DNA of 64,000 nucleotides from Apostichopus japonicus (taxonomy: Eukaryota > Echinodermata > Holothuroidea > Aspidochirotida > Stichopodidae). Numbering within the stretch: position 1 is the stretch's first letter; each line of letters opens with the position of its first letter. A program made the position numbers and the translations under genes. The stretch is from NCBI RefSeq assembly GCF_037975245.1, contig NC_092570.1:7625001-7689000 (forward strand), in the 5' to 3' direction. Shown piece by piece: positions 1 through 11,867 of this stretch. A model generated the notes under the pieces. That model had not been told where the DNA came from. It saw only the letters and a list, made by a program, of their open reading frames with translations, and ran no database searches.

Positions 1-733
1 ATTCAAATGTTGAAGTTCATGAATAACCATAAGCAATACAGGAAACAGTGATGCAACCAGACGAACATCATGTGACAATCTCTGGTCCACACCTAAAATT
101 TATAATTGGCCAAAATTCATATACCAGCTGTCAAACTGAAATATTCCATATTTATTAAGCTGTCTGTTCATTGGTCTGTTTATTAAATGGGTTCTCAGTA
201 TGTTTTCGTTTCGGTTATACTCTGAAAAAGGGCCATGCTAAGATCCAAACGTCAAGTCCTTTAACTTTTCATAAATTTACCCGTTCAGGCTTTCTGCAGT
301 ACATAAACAGTCTGTTAACAGTTTTTGTATTTAATCTCACTTTAAAAATTTAAAACTTGTATGGATATTGATTTAATTTCGCTAATTTTACCAGAATTCG
401 AAATCGAGAGTTTTTGCGCTTTGCAAAGTGACGGACGGTTTACATGTAATAATGTTCAAGTGCACAGTGTTTCACATTTTCCATTTTATATCAAGTGCTT
501 TAATATTGTGCTCTGCTAGGCTAGGATAAATTTGAACGAAATGTGTGAAACCTTCATCGTGTTCCTTCAAGTATGTTGCCAGGTACTTAAAATGTTGCCA
601 GATGCCTACATATATCAGCTGAGTGAATAAGAAAGAATACTGACCTTTGCATATATCCATGGGTAACAGTAGAGATGGAGAACGACATGAACCGAAACGT
701 TATTATACCAATCTCTGATTTATTCAATCTCAG
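1..733 (+). other. Intron or upstream part of ACOT9
   Basis: No exon of ACOT9 upstream of the one starting near 734 could be recognised here. In the human protein the residues just before this exon link the two hotdog domains, so the earlier exons presumably lie left of the window. Short ORFs on both strands show no family resemblance. Nothing else is seen. Confidence 0.5.
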
Positions 734-3700
734 AGTCTCGTCTTTCTCTGTGAGACGAATGCCGCCTAACTCGGTTTGGATGGAATCGACCAAACTCAAG
801 AATGCTCTGCTATGTTTTCCTCAGGTAGTATTCATACTTTTTCATTTGGGTATGAAATTGAGTGACATGCAATTTATTCATCGTAAAACCAATCTTTTTA
901 CACAGATCACTGATTCTGCCTTTTGGATTTGCAAAGGTGGAAAATGATTCCCCACAGAAAGGATCCCCTTTGAAGTGAGGCTTGCACCGACAGTTTTATT
1001 TGTTTGTTTTTTGTCACTGCTCAGCCATCAAAATAGCACCCTAATCAGCCTGTAGAACCCCACTTGGTCTTTTGTGCAATACTTTACTATTTAAAGTACC
1101 CTGTGGCCCTTCACTCATTGTTTGACCCTGGCAGTGTAAACCTATGAATGAAAGCATTGTCTCATGCCAGTTATTGTTCGCGGTATGAAAAGGAAAAATT
1201 CTTTGATTGTGATTGAAAAAGAAAAGAAAATGACGTTAACAACTAGAAATCATGCCTCAATCTAAGCTTCCTGTTTCTAGGAACTACCATGAAACTATCA
1301 TTCGTGACAGGACTGCAAAATAATTTGTTCTTCTTAGTCATCAGAATGAAAATTGGAAATATATAATGACCCAAGTTTAATGTATACCTTGGTACATCTA
1401 TTATGAAGATTCGATAGGCCTTAGTCTTGTGTTGCTATGTTTTTTCTCTCTCAAAAAAATATATATATATATCAAATAGATCTTTCTTGGGGTACCGCAT
1501 GTGTCAGGCAACAAACTGATTATAATTTGTTTGCGTTCAACTCTTTACATGGTGGGGTGAGGGTGGGGGGGGGGGCTGGGGATGTTACCATGGGAAGACA
1601 AAAACATCATCTTTTCCTGGACTGAATAGCTTCCAGCTCTTCCACAAGTATCTATTTTGGAAAGAATTAATATTTTTTATGTTCTGAAAAATGAGGTAGT
1701 CTTCTTTTCAAAGAGTCAGTGTTGATATTTTTTAAAATGTCATATTCTTTCTTCACAGGAGAGAAACATTCACAACAAAATATTTGGTGGTTACTTAATG
1801 AGGCAAGCAACAGAAATAGCCTATACAAATGCTGTCTTATTTTGGTAAGATTTGTTCCTCTTTCTTTTTTTCTATTTTTTTATTTTTTTGCTATTTCAAG
1901 TTCTGAAAAGGTAAAATCCTACTTGTATTGTCATCGTGCAAATGGTTTAAATGCCGACTTATCGGGAAAAACATGTAAGGCGAGAGAGAGAGAGACATGA
2001 TTGGCTAATGCCGGTGTGACTATGATGTAATCGTAGGGAGAAAGAACTATAGAGCATGGACAAACTTTGTTTCCAAAGATGATGAAATGACTCTTTTGGT
2101 TTAAATGCCGCCTGACATGGTGGCAGTATTGAATAATATGGCTCCGAAAAATGCTTGATTGGAGGTACTGCTCAATTGGAGAAAAAAAATTAATTTCTTT
2201 TAAGTATTTTTGACAAATCTCATCATATACCGACGATTTTAATTTACTGTCAAAGAAACAAAACAAGCAGATGAGAAAAAAAATTTGGCAATAGCAAACG
2301 TTGTAATTTACAGTAATGTATCTCTCTCTGTTTGTTTCTATACAGCAGAGGCCGAGTGTTCATCAGAGCTATAGGAAACATTCAGTTTAAGAAACCAGTG
2401 GAGATAGGTTCCGTTATATTCTACTCTTCTGAGGTTTGTAAAATTTTTGTTATTATTTCATTTCATGTCATTGTTTGCAGATTAAAGGCAATTATAAGAA
2501 CCTTCTGGGTGGCTGGAGCTGATTGCTCTGCAAAAACTGCTGGAAATTTCTGTATCTTCAGGATCAAAACCACATCCTCCGAACCTTTTGGTTATTGCAA
2601 AGATATGAATTTTTGGTTTAATTGCCATAGGCAGGCAAGTTAACCTTTTTGGTCCTGCTTGACAATATTCCGTTCATTTTACACATCTCCACATTGGAAA
2701 ATAAATTTTTCTATATAAAATTGCATTTTGATTAAATTCATACTACAGAGGACATTGATGACTAAGCGAACGTTCCAAATGTATCAGGTTTCAAGGATAA
2801 AACAACGAGAAGTTTTTTAATAGCTGTATAATAGTTTTAAAATAGTTATATTTATATATTTTTATATATTTATATATATTTTTTTATATATTTTTTATAT
2901 ATATTATTATATATTTATATATTTTATAAATTTTATAAATTTATATATTTTTTATATATTTTTATATATATTATTATATATTTTTATATTTATATATTTA
3001 TAATAGTATAAAAGTTTTATAATAGTTTTATAATAAGTTTTATAATAGTTTTAGTAATATAAAAGTCAAGGTTTTGAAGAGCATCTGCCATGATGACATC
3101 ACAGACCACCCTACTGTGTAATTCATGCCCCTTAAAAATGGTGGACGAGTCTTCTTGCATTTTTCCTCACCTTTTTTTTTTTTCTCCCTTCAGGTGGCGT
3201 TCACTGAGGACAAATTCTTACAAATCCGAGTCCACACAGAGGTTGAGGATGTCAAATCTGGGAAGAGAGACACCACAAATGTCTTTCATTTCACCATCGA
3301 GAGCGACAGTGCTCTTCCTAGGGTTATACCAAAGTCTTACGGGGGTGAGTGTCTCTCTCTCCCTATATTTTATCAGCAGTTTGGACATAATCGTGTACCA
3401 GATCTGTGAACAAAGAAAAAGTGATATATTGATGGTCAGCTGAAAATGAAAATTTCCTAAGTCTATGCCAAATTGGATTGACTCATTTGACTAGTACTGT
3501 TTTCCTTCCAAATGCTATCGAATCCCTTGCCTCTGGCAAAAATTGGTGCACTAAGCTGTTAATTATTATGAAGAAATGATCATTCATGTTCTTCTGCCCT
3601 GATTCCTGTATGCAATAAGCACATCAAAAACACGTTGCATTTTGAGATACAGTTTGAGTTTCCAACACAAATTCAAGAGTTGTAATAAAAAGTTACATTT

Positions 3701-4376
3701 CACTTGTTGATTCAGAAAGGCTGAGGGAATGTTGCAATTAATCATTTGCACACTCAAATTGGTGTAGCAGAATCGCCAAATCACTGTTGAGATTTTTTTT
3801 TTTTTTTTTTTTTGGTCACTCCTTTTTCATCACAACTTTGTCGGAATTACCAAAATATCGAAACAGTTTTTATTTATATAATTAAATCCAACTGGACACT
3901 CCTCCACTAAGCTAGAAGAAAAAGAGGACATGTCCTGGGATATCCAGGCACATGGTAACACCAACAGTATGGTGACTCCTGATGAATTCTGGCATAATTA
4001 GACCCCAGAGTGGGTCTTAGAAGTGAAAATGTTTTAATTGTTGTGTAGTGATGTAAACAATGTCAAAAAATGGAAATTGAAAGTCAGACAATTTTGACCT
4101 CAAATAGCACTGCAGTGGTTTGATTCACTTTCGTCAAGGATAGAGGTAGATATACAGCTCGGCTTTTGGGGTTGTCACTAATTGACTGCGTATTTGTTTT
4201 TTACTGATTTCATTTAGGCCTACAATTAATTTGGTTTCATTTTATGTGTTAGTTTGTAGTTTTGTTTATTAATATTTATTTCATTTTGTTTTGTCATTTT
4301 TGTTACAGAGTCTATGTTATATTTAGCTGGCAGAAGGCAATTCTTGAACTTCAGGAGCAGAAATGAAGATCTGTAG
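734..4376 (+). CDS. ACOT9: Acyl-CoA thioesterase 9-like, C-terminal exons (partial)
   Basis: ACOT9 is a mitochondrial acyl-CoA thioesterase with two hotdog domains that hydrolyses acyl-CoA to free fatty acid and CoA. Five coding exons are read: about 734-824, 1759-1844, 2346-2433, 3194-3344 and 4309-4376, the last ending in TAG at 4374-4376. Every junction has AG/GT and the phases (0, 2, 0, 1) join without a stop. The product includes RMPPNSVWMESTKLK, then ERN-HNKIFGGYLMRQA, then IQFKKPVEIGSV, then TTNVFHFT, then YGESMLYLAGRRQF. These match in order the second hotdog domain and C-terminus of vertebrate ACOT9. The KIFGGYLMR block is the hotdog helix typical of the family. The first hotdog domain and transit peptide are outside the window. 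The exact acceptor of the first exon (731-741) is uncertain. No disabling change is seen in the exons present. Confidence 0.93.
2846..3010. repeat. AT-rich low-complexity tract in ACOT9 intron
   Basis: Irregular runs built from TATATATTTTTATA-like words with almost no G or C. It lies in the intron between the exons ending at 2433 and starting at 3194. It looks like a decayed microsatellite. Confidence 0.75.
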
Positions 4377-4560
4377 CTTACTGTCTTAACTGAATCTGAG
4401 TGTTAGGTAATGCAACCTAGCCAACAGTACCAGAAATGAAGACTTACGTTCTTAACTGAATATGCACGTTAGGTAATGCAACCTAGCCAACATTACTGAC
4501 CATACAGCCATGTCTGTGTGTTAGGTAATACAACCTAGCTAACAGTACTGACCAAACAGC
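4358..4560 (+). repeat. Degenerate tandem repeat starting in the last codons of ACOT9
   Basis: The word CAGAAATGAAGA occurs at 4358, covering the last codons, and again at 4431. GTTAGGTAATGCAACCTAG recurs at 4402 and 4468, and with changes at 4520. The units are about 73, 66 and 52 bp apart, so about three diverged copies are present. The first copy contains the native stop codon; the later ones lie in the 3' untranslated region. Confidence 0.8.
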
Positions 4561-7264
4561 TTTATGTTTCTCTTCTTCTTTCAATATATTGGTGCAATGT
4601 TATCTTCTTAATCATTCTTTTGCCAGTTTCTATATTATTCTATTATCCATCTAGATTCCACCATCATGCTAAACCATGTTGATATTAACTGCACAAAATG
4701 AGCTACGTTTTTTTTTAATAATGAAAATATAACGGTCTTGAAACAGAGGCTTACATAGCTCAAAGATGGATTTTGATCCTCCCTGTATCATTTTTAATGC
4801 ACTATGTAAGAGTTAGGGGGCCTGATGTTTTACTCTTAAAATGTTCTTCTTCAGAGGCAAACTCAGGATCTACTTTATCTCTCATTTTTTATTCAGTTTT
4901 CGTTTCCATAAACCCTCGCTTTTATATGCCTGTCATAATAGTAAGCTCTGTCAGCTGTGATGTAAGCAGTTTTAAGGAATTATATTTACTTCCCCCAGTT
5001 ATCCCTCTTTCCTCCCCAGTCCCCCCACCCACCAGTTTCCCTTGACCCACAAGAAAGCACTTGGTATGAAAGATGGTAGCAATTCATCTGTTCCATTTCA
5101 TATACCTGGTTTTAATTTTCACCAGGTTTGCTCTAGTAGCTAGTGAAGTGGATCATGCGTATGCTATCAAACTTTCCTTTTCTCCCAATAACAACATGTA
5201 TCCTGATTCTTATATGCAAAGTAGGTTAAAATGTTGGTGTACAATTGTTTGTATGATAAGAGATGTTAGTAGCTACAAGTAGGCTAACTGTTATTGGTGT
5301 TGTATTGGTGCTGTATGGTGTTGCAATGTGCAAAATGGAAGCTTAGTATTACTCTCACTAATTTCATACCAAAATTTGGAAAAAGCAACTCATTCAAGCT
5401 CAGTAAATACCTTTGAAATGCACCTTGAAGTTCAGTCTGGCAATGTAGGTGCCTTTTTACTTTTTCTTTTCTTGTTTTTTGACAAATTTTGGCAAATTTC
5501 ATTGCCTTATTTATTAAATGTAGGAATTTCAATTGTCAGCTTGGTTTCGTCACAAGCACAAGAATTGTCCATTCTGTTATATATACATGTATAAGTTGAC
5601 ATCGTCTTTTATCTTTTTGAACAGTTACTGACTGTTAGTACTAATTATTTTCTACAGTACTTAATGACTACAGGATGATTTAATGACTGTATTATCTTAA
5701 AAAATAGCTGGTGGTGTCATAAAAGAGGAGGTTGGCCAAGGGGAGACATGGATAGGGGAAGTTCCCCCAAACTGTTCAGCATCCCCAAATGAAAGTAGCA
5801 ATGTTATAAAAAAAAACTGTTGCCAGCGAGATAAACAATAGTTTTACCTCTAAAGGCTCTTATTTACTCTTGTCTACCTCCAAAGTTCTGCTGAAATAAA
5901 TTCTTGAAATTAAGAAAAATAGCAAGACTTTAGGTGACTCTTTCACCTTGACCCCCTCACCAGAGGTCCGATGGCTGGCCCCCAAACCCCCTGCAGACAT
6001 GGTTGTCGGTCTTCGCTACTACTGGTGCCTCCGGCGAACCAGTTTGTGTAACCCCATCCCCACTGCCAAATGTTTTGATTAGCCCCCTCCCCACTGCCAA
6101 ATGGTGGTCGACACCACTGTGAATAATGCCTTGCATAGACTACACCTTGGAGATTTGTACGTTTTACGTTTTGTATCCCAATCCGATCCCAGGGGATTCA
6201 TTTACAGATCATTTCCGCTTCTAAGTGTACCTTTCTGTGATAGTGTTGATTACTGCAACAAATAAGTAATAGCAACGCTATGATAGATGAACCATTGGGA
6301 AGCACTATTCCTCTCATTAGAATCAGAAGATGATATTTTCACTGTAGCACTATCAGTTCGAGTTCAAGCAAGAATTGGTAGGTGAACACTGCCAGCATAG
6401 CCTGTTACTGTAGGATTTAGATTGGACTAAAGATTTATGAAAAAAATGTTCAATGGTCAAACACCCCACCCCCCCCCCCACCCTACCCCACACACACATC
6501 TCTCAATGTCAGGTATCAATTAAAAAAGAACTATTTTTTAAAGTTTGAAAAATGTGAATAATTTGATTGTAATGAATGAATATGATGTCATGTAATCTTA
6601 ACTCCGGTTTGTTCCTCTATCTTTGAATTTTTTCTGTTCTTTCTGTAAATTTCCGCTGAATGGTCATAACACTTAGAATATGGGAAGTGTGCCAGAGTTG
6701 GACACCACCATTCCCCTCCATTTTCCCCTCCCCTCTAAACCTTCACTCGAACAATAACAAGCATTGTGTACTGTTATCATCATCAAGCCCTCTGTGGGGA
6801 GATCCATGCCTGGACGATTTGGAGTAGATCCAGTGTTTGAAAAGAGAGTAGAGATGCGGCTCTTTCGTCGTGTAAGCCGACGTCATGTATTGAGGGGGCG
6901 GAAGGGGGGAGGGAGGTTCCTCTCTCCAAAAAAATGAGTTTTTGAAGTGAAATAGAACATTAGGCTGAGGTATATCATCATTTAGGGTATAAATGAGGTA
7001 TAAGTAGGTCTACATTGCTAATAACTACTTTTAAAGGCGGTTGAAAAAGAGGATGTATACTCCTTCCCCACCCCCTCCCTCCCCACCCCCGCTTGATCTC
7101 CGGCCTGCCTCACGACACGCTGAATTTAATTGTTAATTAAATGAAGAAGCGGAGATGAAAAGTTTACTTCTTCAATGCTGCCCTCATTCAAGTCCCGATT
7201 TTGTCCGTACAGCGCTTTCGTACCACTGACGTATATAAACACTAAATTTGAGTTCACTTTTCAA
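4377..7264. other. ACOT9 3' UTR and downstream DNA, no gene seen
   Basis: Contains the rest of the ACOT9 3' end, with an AATAAA at 5895 as one possible distal poly(A) signal. It also holds several C-rich patches (about 4985-5045, 6465-6500, 7065-7100). ORFs here are short, overlap on both strands and resemble nothing I know. Confidence 0.5.
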
Positions 7265-7490
7265 GCCAGCCCTCTGAACGATAGAGGTGTCGCACCACAA
7301 TTAATTGCTCCCATTGACTTACACACTACACTAGTAACTTTCCAAGGCCGCTATAGCATAGATAGAAGTTTTTCAACTGACAATATATCCTACCCACCAT
7401 ATGATAGCTGGTGGTTGGGCTATCACAGCACATTCAACTTTTGCCACCATGACCGATTACATTTTGAGCTAGAAGAGCTCAACGTTTAGC
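7265..7490. repeat. Dispersed repeat, copy 1 (related to 38690-38885)
   Basis: Shares an ordered series of words with 38690-38885: AGGTGTCG near the start, a TTTC-AA-GCC-GCTAT block, then AGATAGAA, TTTCAAC and CACC-CAT, and finally TTTTGAGCTAGA. A third, shorter relative may be at 7740-7875. Copies are strongly diverged. The 104-codon ORF across this copy is not matched by an open frame in the other copy, so it is probably chance. Confidence 0.5.
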
Positions 7491-8085
7491 ATAGTTGTTC
7501 CCCAACCCATCTGTCGCTGCGGAATCTTCTTGTTTTACCCAAGACTTTCTAAAATAACTTAAATCACTTTCAATCCTCCAGGTTTTTAGACCATCAGTAG
7601 TTTATGTCATTCTCTTCAACCTCCAAGCATCAAAAACAATGAGGATGACTCACAAAATGCTAGAATAAAATCAATACAGAGTAGGTCATATTAGGGCTAT
7701 TTTCCGACAAATGATTAATCTCTCGTGCTCTACTAGGCTAATTGTGGTGTGATACATAGATAACAGTTTTCAACTAGAACATCTTGAAACGCTATTTTGA
7801 TAGTTGATGACTTGGGCTATCATGACACAAATTTACCAATCATGGCCTTTCAGATTCAGATTGAAAGCTAGAAGCTGTAAAGATTAATAAGCATAACACT
7901 TAATATAGCCATCTCTCGTTGTGGAATGTTGCTGTTTCACCAACGAAATTCTAAACTGCCTTAAATCACCTTCAAACCTCCTAATATTAACCCTCAGTGG
8001 ATTACTTTTGTTTTATTTATTTCTCTCCAACATTCAAAGTTTTATCAAAAGTAATGAGGTAATGAGTAACTTCAAACATGCCAAA

Positions 8086-8360
<275 letters not shown>

Positions 8361-8362
<2 letters not shown>

Positions 8363-9794
8363 GCGACGTTGAAAGGACTGGATTGTCAACGAGCAATGAC
8401 CACATTGTTTTTGGCAAAATTTGTAAAACGAAATCCTTTATTTATTTTTCAATTTGCCCGATTTTTCGGGGAAATCGTTTGTTGGCCGATATGACGATGG
8501 ATCCTCGCAGTTTAAATTAACAATGCTACAAAATAACATCTTGGATAAATAAGAGGTTTAATAATCATCCAAATAATTAAATATAACACAAAGCAAATAG
8601 ACTAGTACTAAAATAGACTAGTACTCTTCTGATCGTGTAAATTAAACATTCGTCTTCCTGCTAAGAGATTTAATATTTTATACCCGCGTAACAAGATTTA
8701 ATGAGAGGGAATATCTTTATCAGTGACGAAAATCTGTGTTGAAAAATGATAAATTATTCATTTAAAAGACATGTGTGTTAATTGAACAATACGATGGCTC
8801 GAAATCCGCTAGGCTATAAATGTTGTTGTTTTAATGTTACATCTATGCTACAGGAGTGAAACCACCAGAGTTTAGGTTAGTATGCGCAGCTAAGACTGTT
8901 CTGCAATCGTCGTGTGGGAGGGGTCTTAGGGAAGGTCCCCCTTCCCCTCATTTTGGTAACTATTTGATGGTGCTTCGAGGCAAAACATTGTGCAGATTTT
9001 GAAACATATTGAAGAATTTTCAACTGCTCAGGTTGTATAGCCTATACTTTAGGTCTACATGTAATGTATATATCTATGCATTGTATAATCAAGGCGTTTG
9101 ATAGGGTGTGTGTGTGTTGTGTGAGTTTGTGTGTATTAATTTGCCTGTATTACAAGGATTATCTCTCGTATCTTTGAGAGAATTGCGGTTACAAGCCGGT
9201 TGCTATGGTGACAAAGACTGAACAAATTGCAGTCTGTGAACTTCTTCACCTTTAAGCGTACAACCGACACGTGTATAGCTTATCGAAGGATCGTCGGTAT
9301 AGTGACGTATAGTCTAAAATGGCCTTCTGTATAGCAAGTATTGTCTGAACCAGGGAGCAGGACCTACCTGAACAGATAGGCGGTATAACATAATGAGTTC
9401 GACTCGACTGATCTAGTGATAATGGCACCATATACACTGATATATACATATACATATATGCCACATATGATCACATTACCAGGTTCGATATATCGAACAA
9501 TACTGAGAATAACCTAGCGAAATACGTTGCTCCCAGTGACCTCCCACCCCCCCCCCCGTCCCCCACATCCCCTTCCATTTTCCCTTCCCCACAGACGTAT
9601 TTGACTCTCCTTGTTCTTTGATGCAGGTGTAACTACTTATCTATCTAAAATCATTTAGAGATCATTTAGTTTACAGTTAGTATTCAGCTTGCCTTTATCT
9701 TTGTATGTTTCTCAAGTACCTTCATTCGGTTGCGAAATATACTTTTCGCAACACTGAAAGACACTCGACAATGCGGCATTTCATCGTATCTAGA

Positions 9795-9795
<1 letters not shown>
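8361..9795. other. Intergenic, no gene seen
   Basis: No coding exon, RNA gene or mobile element end was recognised. There is a GT-rich stretch around 9107-9135 and a poly-C tract at 9548-9557. Confidence 0.45.

Positions 9796-9875
<80 letters not shown>
9796..9875. repeat. (AT)n microsatellite
   Basis: About 80 bp of pure AT dinucleotide. It lies downstream of the minus-strand hammerhead-like motif, as (AT)n also follows the other two copies. Confidence 0.95.
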
Positions 9876-9880
<5 letters not shown>

Positions 9881-9981
9881 ACGAAAATCCACGTTTACTC
9901 CAAAAGAAAATATTATTAGAGAAAACCAGAGAAATAAGATATGACTCATAATTGACAAATAAGGAGTAAGTTTTAGAAAAT

Positions 9982-10024
9982 ATATTGGAATTTTCGGTCC
10001 CCCTGGGACCTTCGTCAGCAATAC
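9982..10024 (-). ncRNA. Hammerhead-ribozyme-like motif, copy A
   Basis: Inverted copy of the motif described at 10050-10092, with an identical core. It lies head-to-head with copy B, so the two form a large imperfect palindrome around 10035. Confidence 0.6.
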
Positions 10025-10049
10025 TCGGCAGTCGAATGAGAAGTGCCGA

Positions 10050-10092
10050 GTATTGCTGACGAAGGTCCCAGGGGGACCGAAAATTCCAATAT
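10050..10092 (+). ncRNA. Hammerhead-ribozyme-like motif, copy B
   Basis: Read as a type I hammerhead. The stem I 5' strand GTATTG is followed by the core CTGACGA (10056-10062), which fits CUGANGA. Stem II is GGTCCC/GGGACC with loop AGG. GAAA follows at 10079-10082, then a minimal AATT stem III, then UH = TC with predicted cleavage after C10086. The stem I 3' strand CAATAT pairs with GTATTG by five Watson-Crick pairs and one G-U. One extra A sits between the core A9 and stem II; as I recall, the CChMVd plus-strand hammerhead has an extra A at the same place. Stem III has no real loop, so cleavage may need a dimer through the self-complementary AATT, as proposed for short-stem-III hammerheads of Penelope-like elements and retrozymes. 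Activity is inferred, not shown. Confidence 0.65.
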
Positions 10093-10164
10093 ATTTTCTA
10101 AAACTTACTCCTTATTTGTCAATTATATGAGTCATATCTTATTTCTCTGGTTTTCTCTAATAAT

Positions 10165-10245
<81 letters not shown>

Positions 10246-10368
10246 TCTGGTACATCGTGCTGGATGTATGTCTCCGTCGATCGTTGCCAGAATAAATGAC
10301 CTTCATAATACTATATTCATTCGACTGCCGAGTATTGCTGACGAAGGTCCCAGGGGGACCGAAAATTC
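10087..10368 (+). repeat. Retrozyme-like tandem unit between two hammerhead motifs
   Basis: The 282 bp from the predicted cleavage site of copy B to that of copy C. Order: a conserved 3' flank of the ribozyme (to about 10160), (AT)n at about 10169-10241, then a unique block at 10242-10320 starting GCATCTGGTACATCGTGCTG, then the next ribozyme. Self-cleavage at both motifs would release a 282-nt RNA. Size and layout resemble metazoan retrozymes, described as small tandem repeats with type I hammerheads. No coding capacity except repeat translation. Confidence 0.55.
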
Positions 10369-10374
10369 CAATAT
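10332..10374 (+). ncRNA. Hammerhead-ribozyme-like motif, copy C
   Basis: Same 43-nt motif as copy B with no change in the core: CTGACGA at 10338-10344, GAAA at 10361-10364, predicted cleavage after C10368. It lies in direct orientation 282 bp downstream of copy B, so the two bound one tandem unit. Confidence 0.65.
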
Positions 10375-10438
10375 ATTTTCTAAAACTTACTCCTTATTTG
10401 TCAATTATGAGTCATATCATATTTCTCTGGTTTTCTCT

Positions 10439-10442
<4 letters not shown>

Positions 10443-10535
<93 letters not shown>
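10443..10535. repeat. (AT)n microsatellite after ribozyme copy C
   Basis: About 92 bp of pure AT that joins the flank of hammerhead copy C directly to a SINE beginning GGTTTCGAACCTCTGG. It marks a junction between two repeat families. Confidence 0.95.
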
Positions 10536-10537
<2 letters not shown>

Positions 10538-10628
10538 TTTCGAACCTCTGGACATACAATCAGCGTCCATAGCCTAGGGTGTCCGCGTACAGAGCGGGAG
10601 GCCCGTGGTTCGAATCCCGGTGGAGGCT
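10536..10628 (+). repeat. tRNA-derived SINE copy with damaged A box
   Basis: Matches the SINE at 10903-11001. The tRNA-like part runs about 10562-10628 but has lost seven bases (TGGTTAG) from the D arm, breaking the A box. The B box GGTTCGAATCC is intact. Followed by TTTTTT. Confidence 0.8.
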
Positions 10629-10738
10629 GAAAGTTTTTTCACTGTTCTTGATTTTCCAACTCATTACGATTTTCATTTATATATATTCATTTGCCTTTGT
10701 CGTTTACCTCCATTGCATTAACATAAAGTCTGATCAAA

Positions 10739-11047
10739 GTATCTCTTTCGAGATCCGGCTTTAGGAATCACAAATGATTTTCGAGTTGGATAGCATCATG
10801 TTTGATCTCTAGAGTAGGGCAAAATATGTCACCAAAAACAGAACTAGTATTGTTCGATATAGGTGACAAACGCCTGCAGTGGAATTACGATCTTCCTTAC
10901 CGGTTTCGAACCTCTGGACATACAATCAGCGTCCATAGCCTAGTGGTTAGGGTGTCCGCGTACAGAGCGGGAGGCCCGTGGTTCGAATCCCGGTGGAGGC
11001 TGAAAGTTTTTTCACTGTTCTTGATTTTCCAACTCATTACGATTTTC

Positions 11048-11099
<52 letters not shown>

Positions 11100-11176
11100 G
11101 CATCTGGTATATTGTGCTGGATGTATGTCTCCGTCGATCGTTGCCAGAATAAATGACCTTCATAATACTATATTCA
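10739..11176 (+). repeat. tRNA-derived SINE composite, near-complete copy
   Basis: Order: a 5' block (10739-10927) also present at 42757-42950; a 74-nt tRNA-like body (10928-11001); a TTTTTT Pol III terminator about 6 nt downstream; a short A/T-rich linker; (AT)n at 11049-11088; and the block GCATCTGGTATATTGTGCTG (11099-11176), also found inside the hammerhead tandem unit. In the tRNA-like body the A box TAGCCTAGTGG and B box GGTTCGAATCC fit the Pol III consensus exactly. The acceptor ends pair 6 of 7, and the anticodon stem is 5 bp with a 7-nt loop holding ACA after T33. T-stem mismatches argue against a working tRNA. I read it as a SINE. Confidence 0.75.
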
Positions 11177-11359
11177 AGTGTCATCTCTCATGCATTCCAG
11201 AGGCAAGTGACGTAGATGAATGTCAAACGAACAGATCTCTAATTTACCGTAACTTCTGATCACGACGTTCGACAAGTTAGTTGACAAACTATAGGGAAGA
11301 CTTCGTATATATACAGGTGCGTATCCGGGGGGGGCGTTGGGGGCGCGCGCCCCCCGGGT

Positions 11360-11520
11360 GAGAAAAAGAGGAGAGAAAAAAAAGAGAAGAAGAAAGGAAA
11401 AAAGGGGGGAAAAAAGGAGGAGGAGAGGAAGGAAGGGAAAAGAAAATGAAGAAAGAGAGAAAAAGGAGAATAGGAGGGAGTAAAAGAAAAACGCGAAGAC
11501 ATCGGGAAGAGAAAGAGGAA
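11360..11520 (+). other. Long polypurine tract
   Basis: About 160 bases that are almost all A or G, following a G-rich palindrome (GGGGGCGCGCGCCCCC, about 11339-11354). The opposite strand gives a low-complexity Phe/Ser/Leu ORF that I do not take as a gene. Such tracts can form triplex DNA. Confidence 0.7.
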
Positions 11521-11867
11521 CAGTGACATCATTACAACGCTGAAGGGTAGCCAGTGACGGACCAATGATTTCGTAAATGTGTCACTCACCCTACCCCTTA
11601 CACCGACAACTCCATTTTTTGACGTTTCCATCTTCCTCTCTCACTAATGATCTATATATATATACTATATATGGTCTATCATAACGCGTGTGTAGAATTG
11701 TGCTATGAAACCAACTGCAGTGGCTGGTCTCGAACTCGACAGCGTCGTCGGGGAACATGACGATTTTTGGGATGGGGGCGACCGCCCGCCCCCCCCCCCC
11801 ATTCAGCATTTTTTAAATGATATCGCTAAGTAATTTCAAAATAGAAAGTGCTTAGATGCAACTTACA

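Noticed and set aside
7175-7489. 104-codon ORF on the plus strand
   Set aside because: It overlaps a dispersed repeat whose other copy is not open in the matching frame; no family resemblance.
10928-11001. Functional tRNA gene with anticodon ACA
   Set aside because: T-stem mismatches, an acceptor mismatch, and recurrence with shared flanks at three places indicate a SINE.
11260-11631. 123-codon minus-strand ORF rich in Phe, Ser, Leu
   Set aside because: It is the complement of a polypurine tract with no recognisable domain or exon signals.
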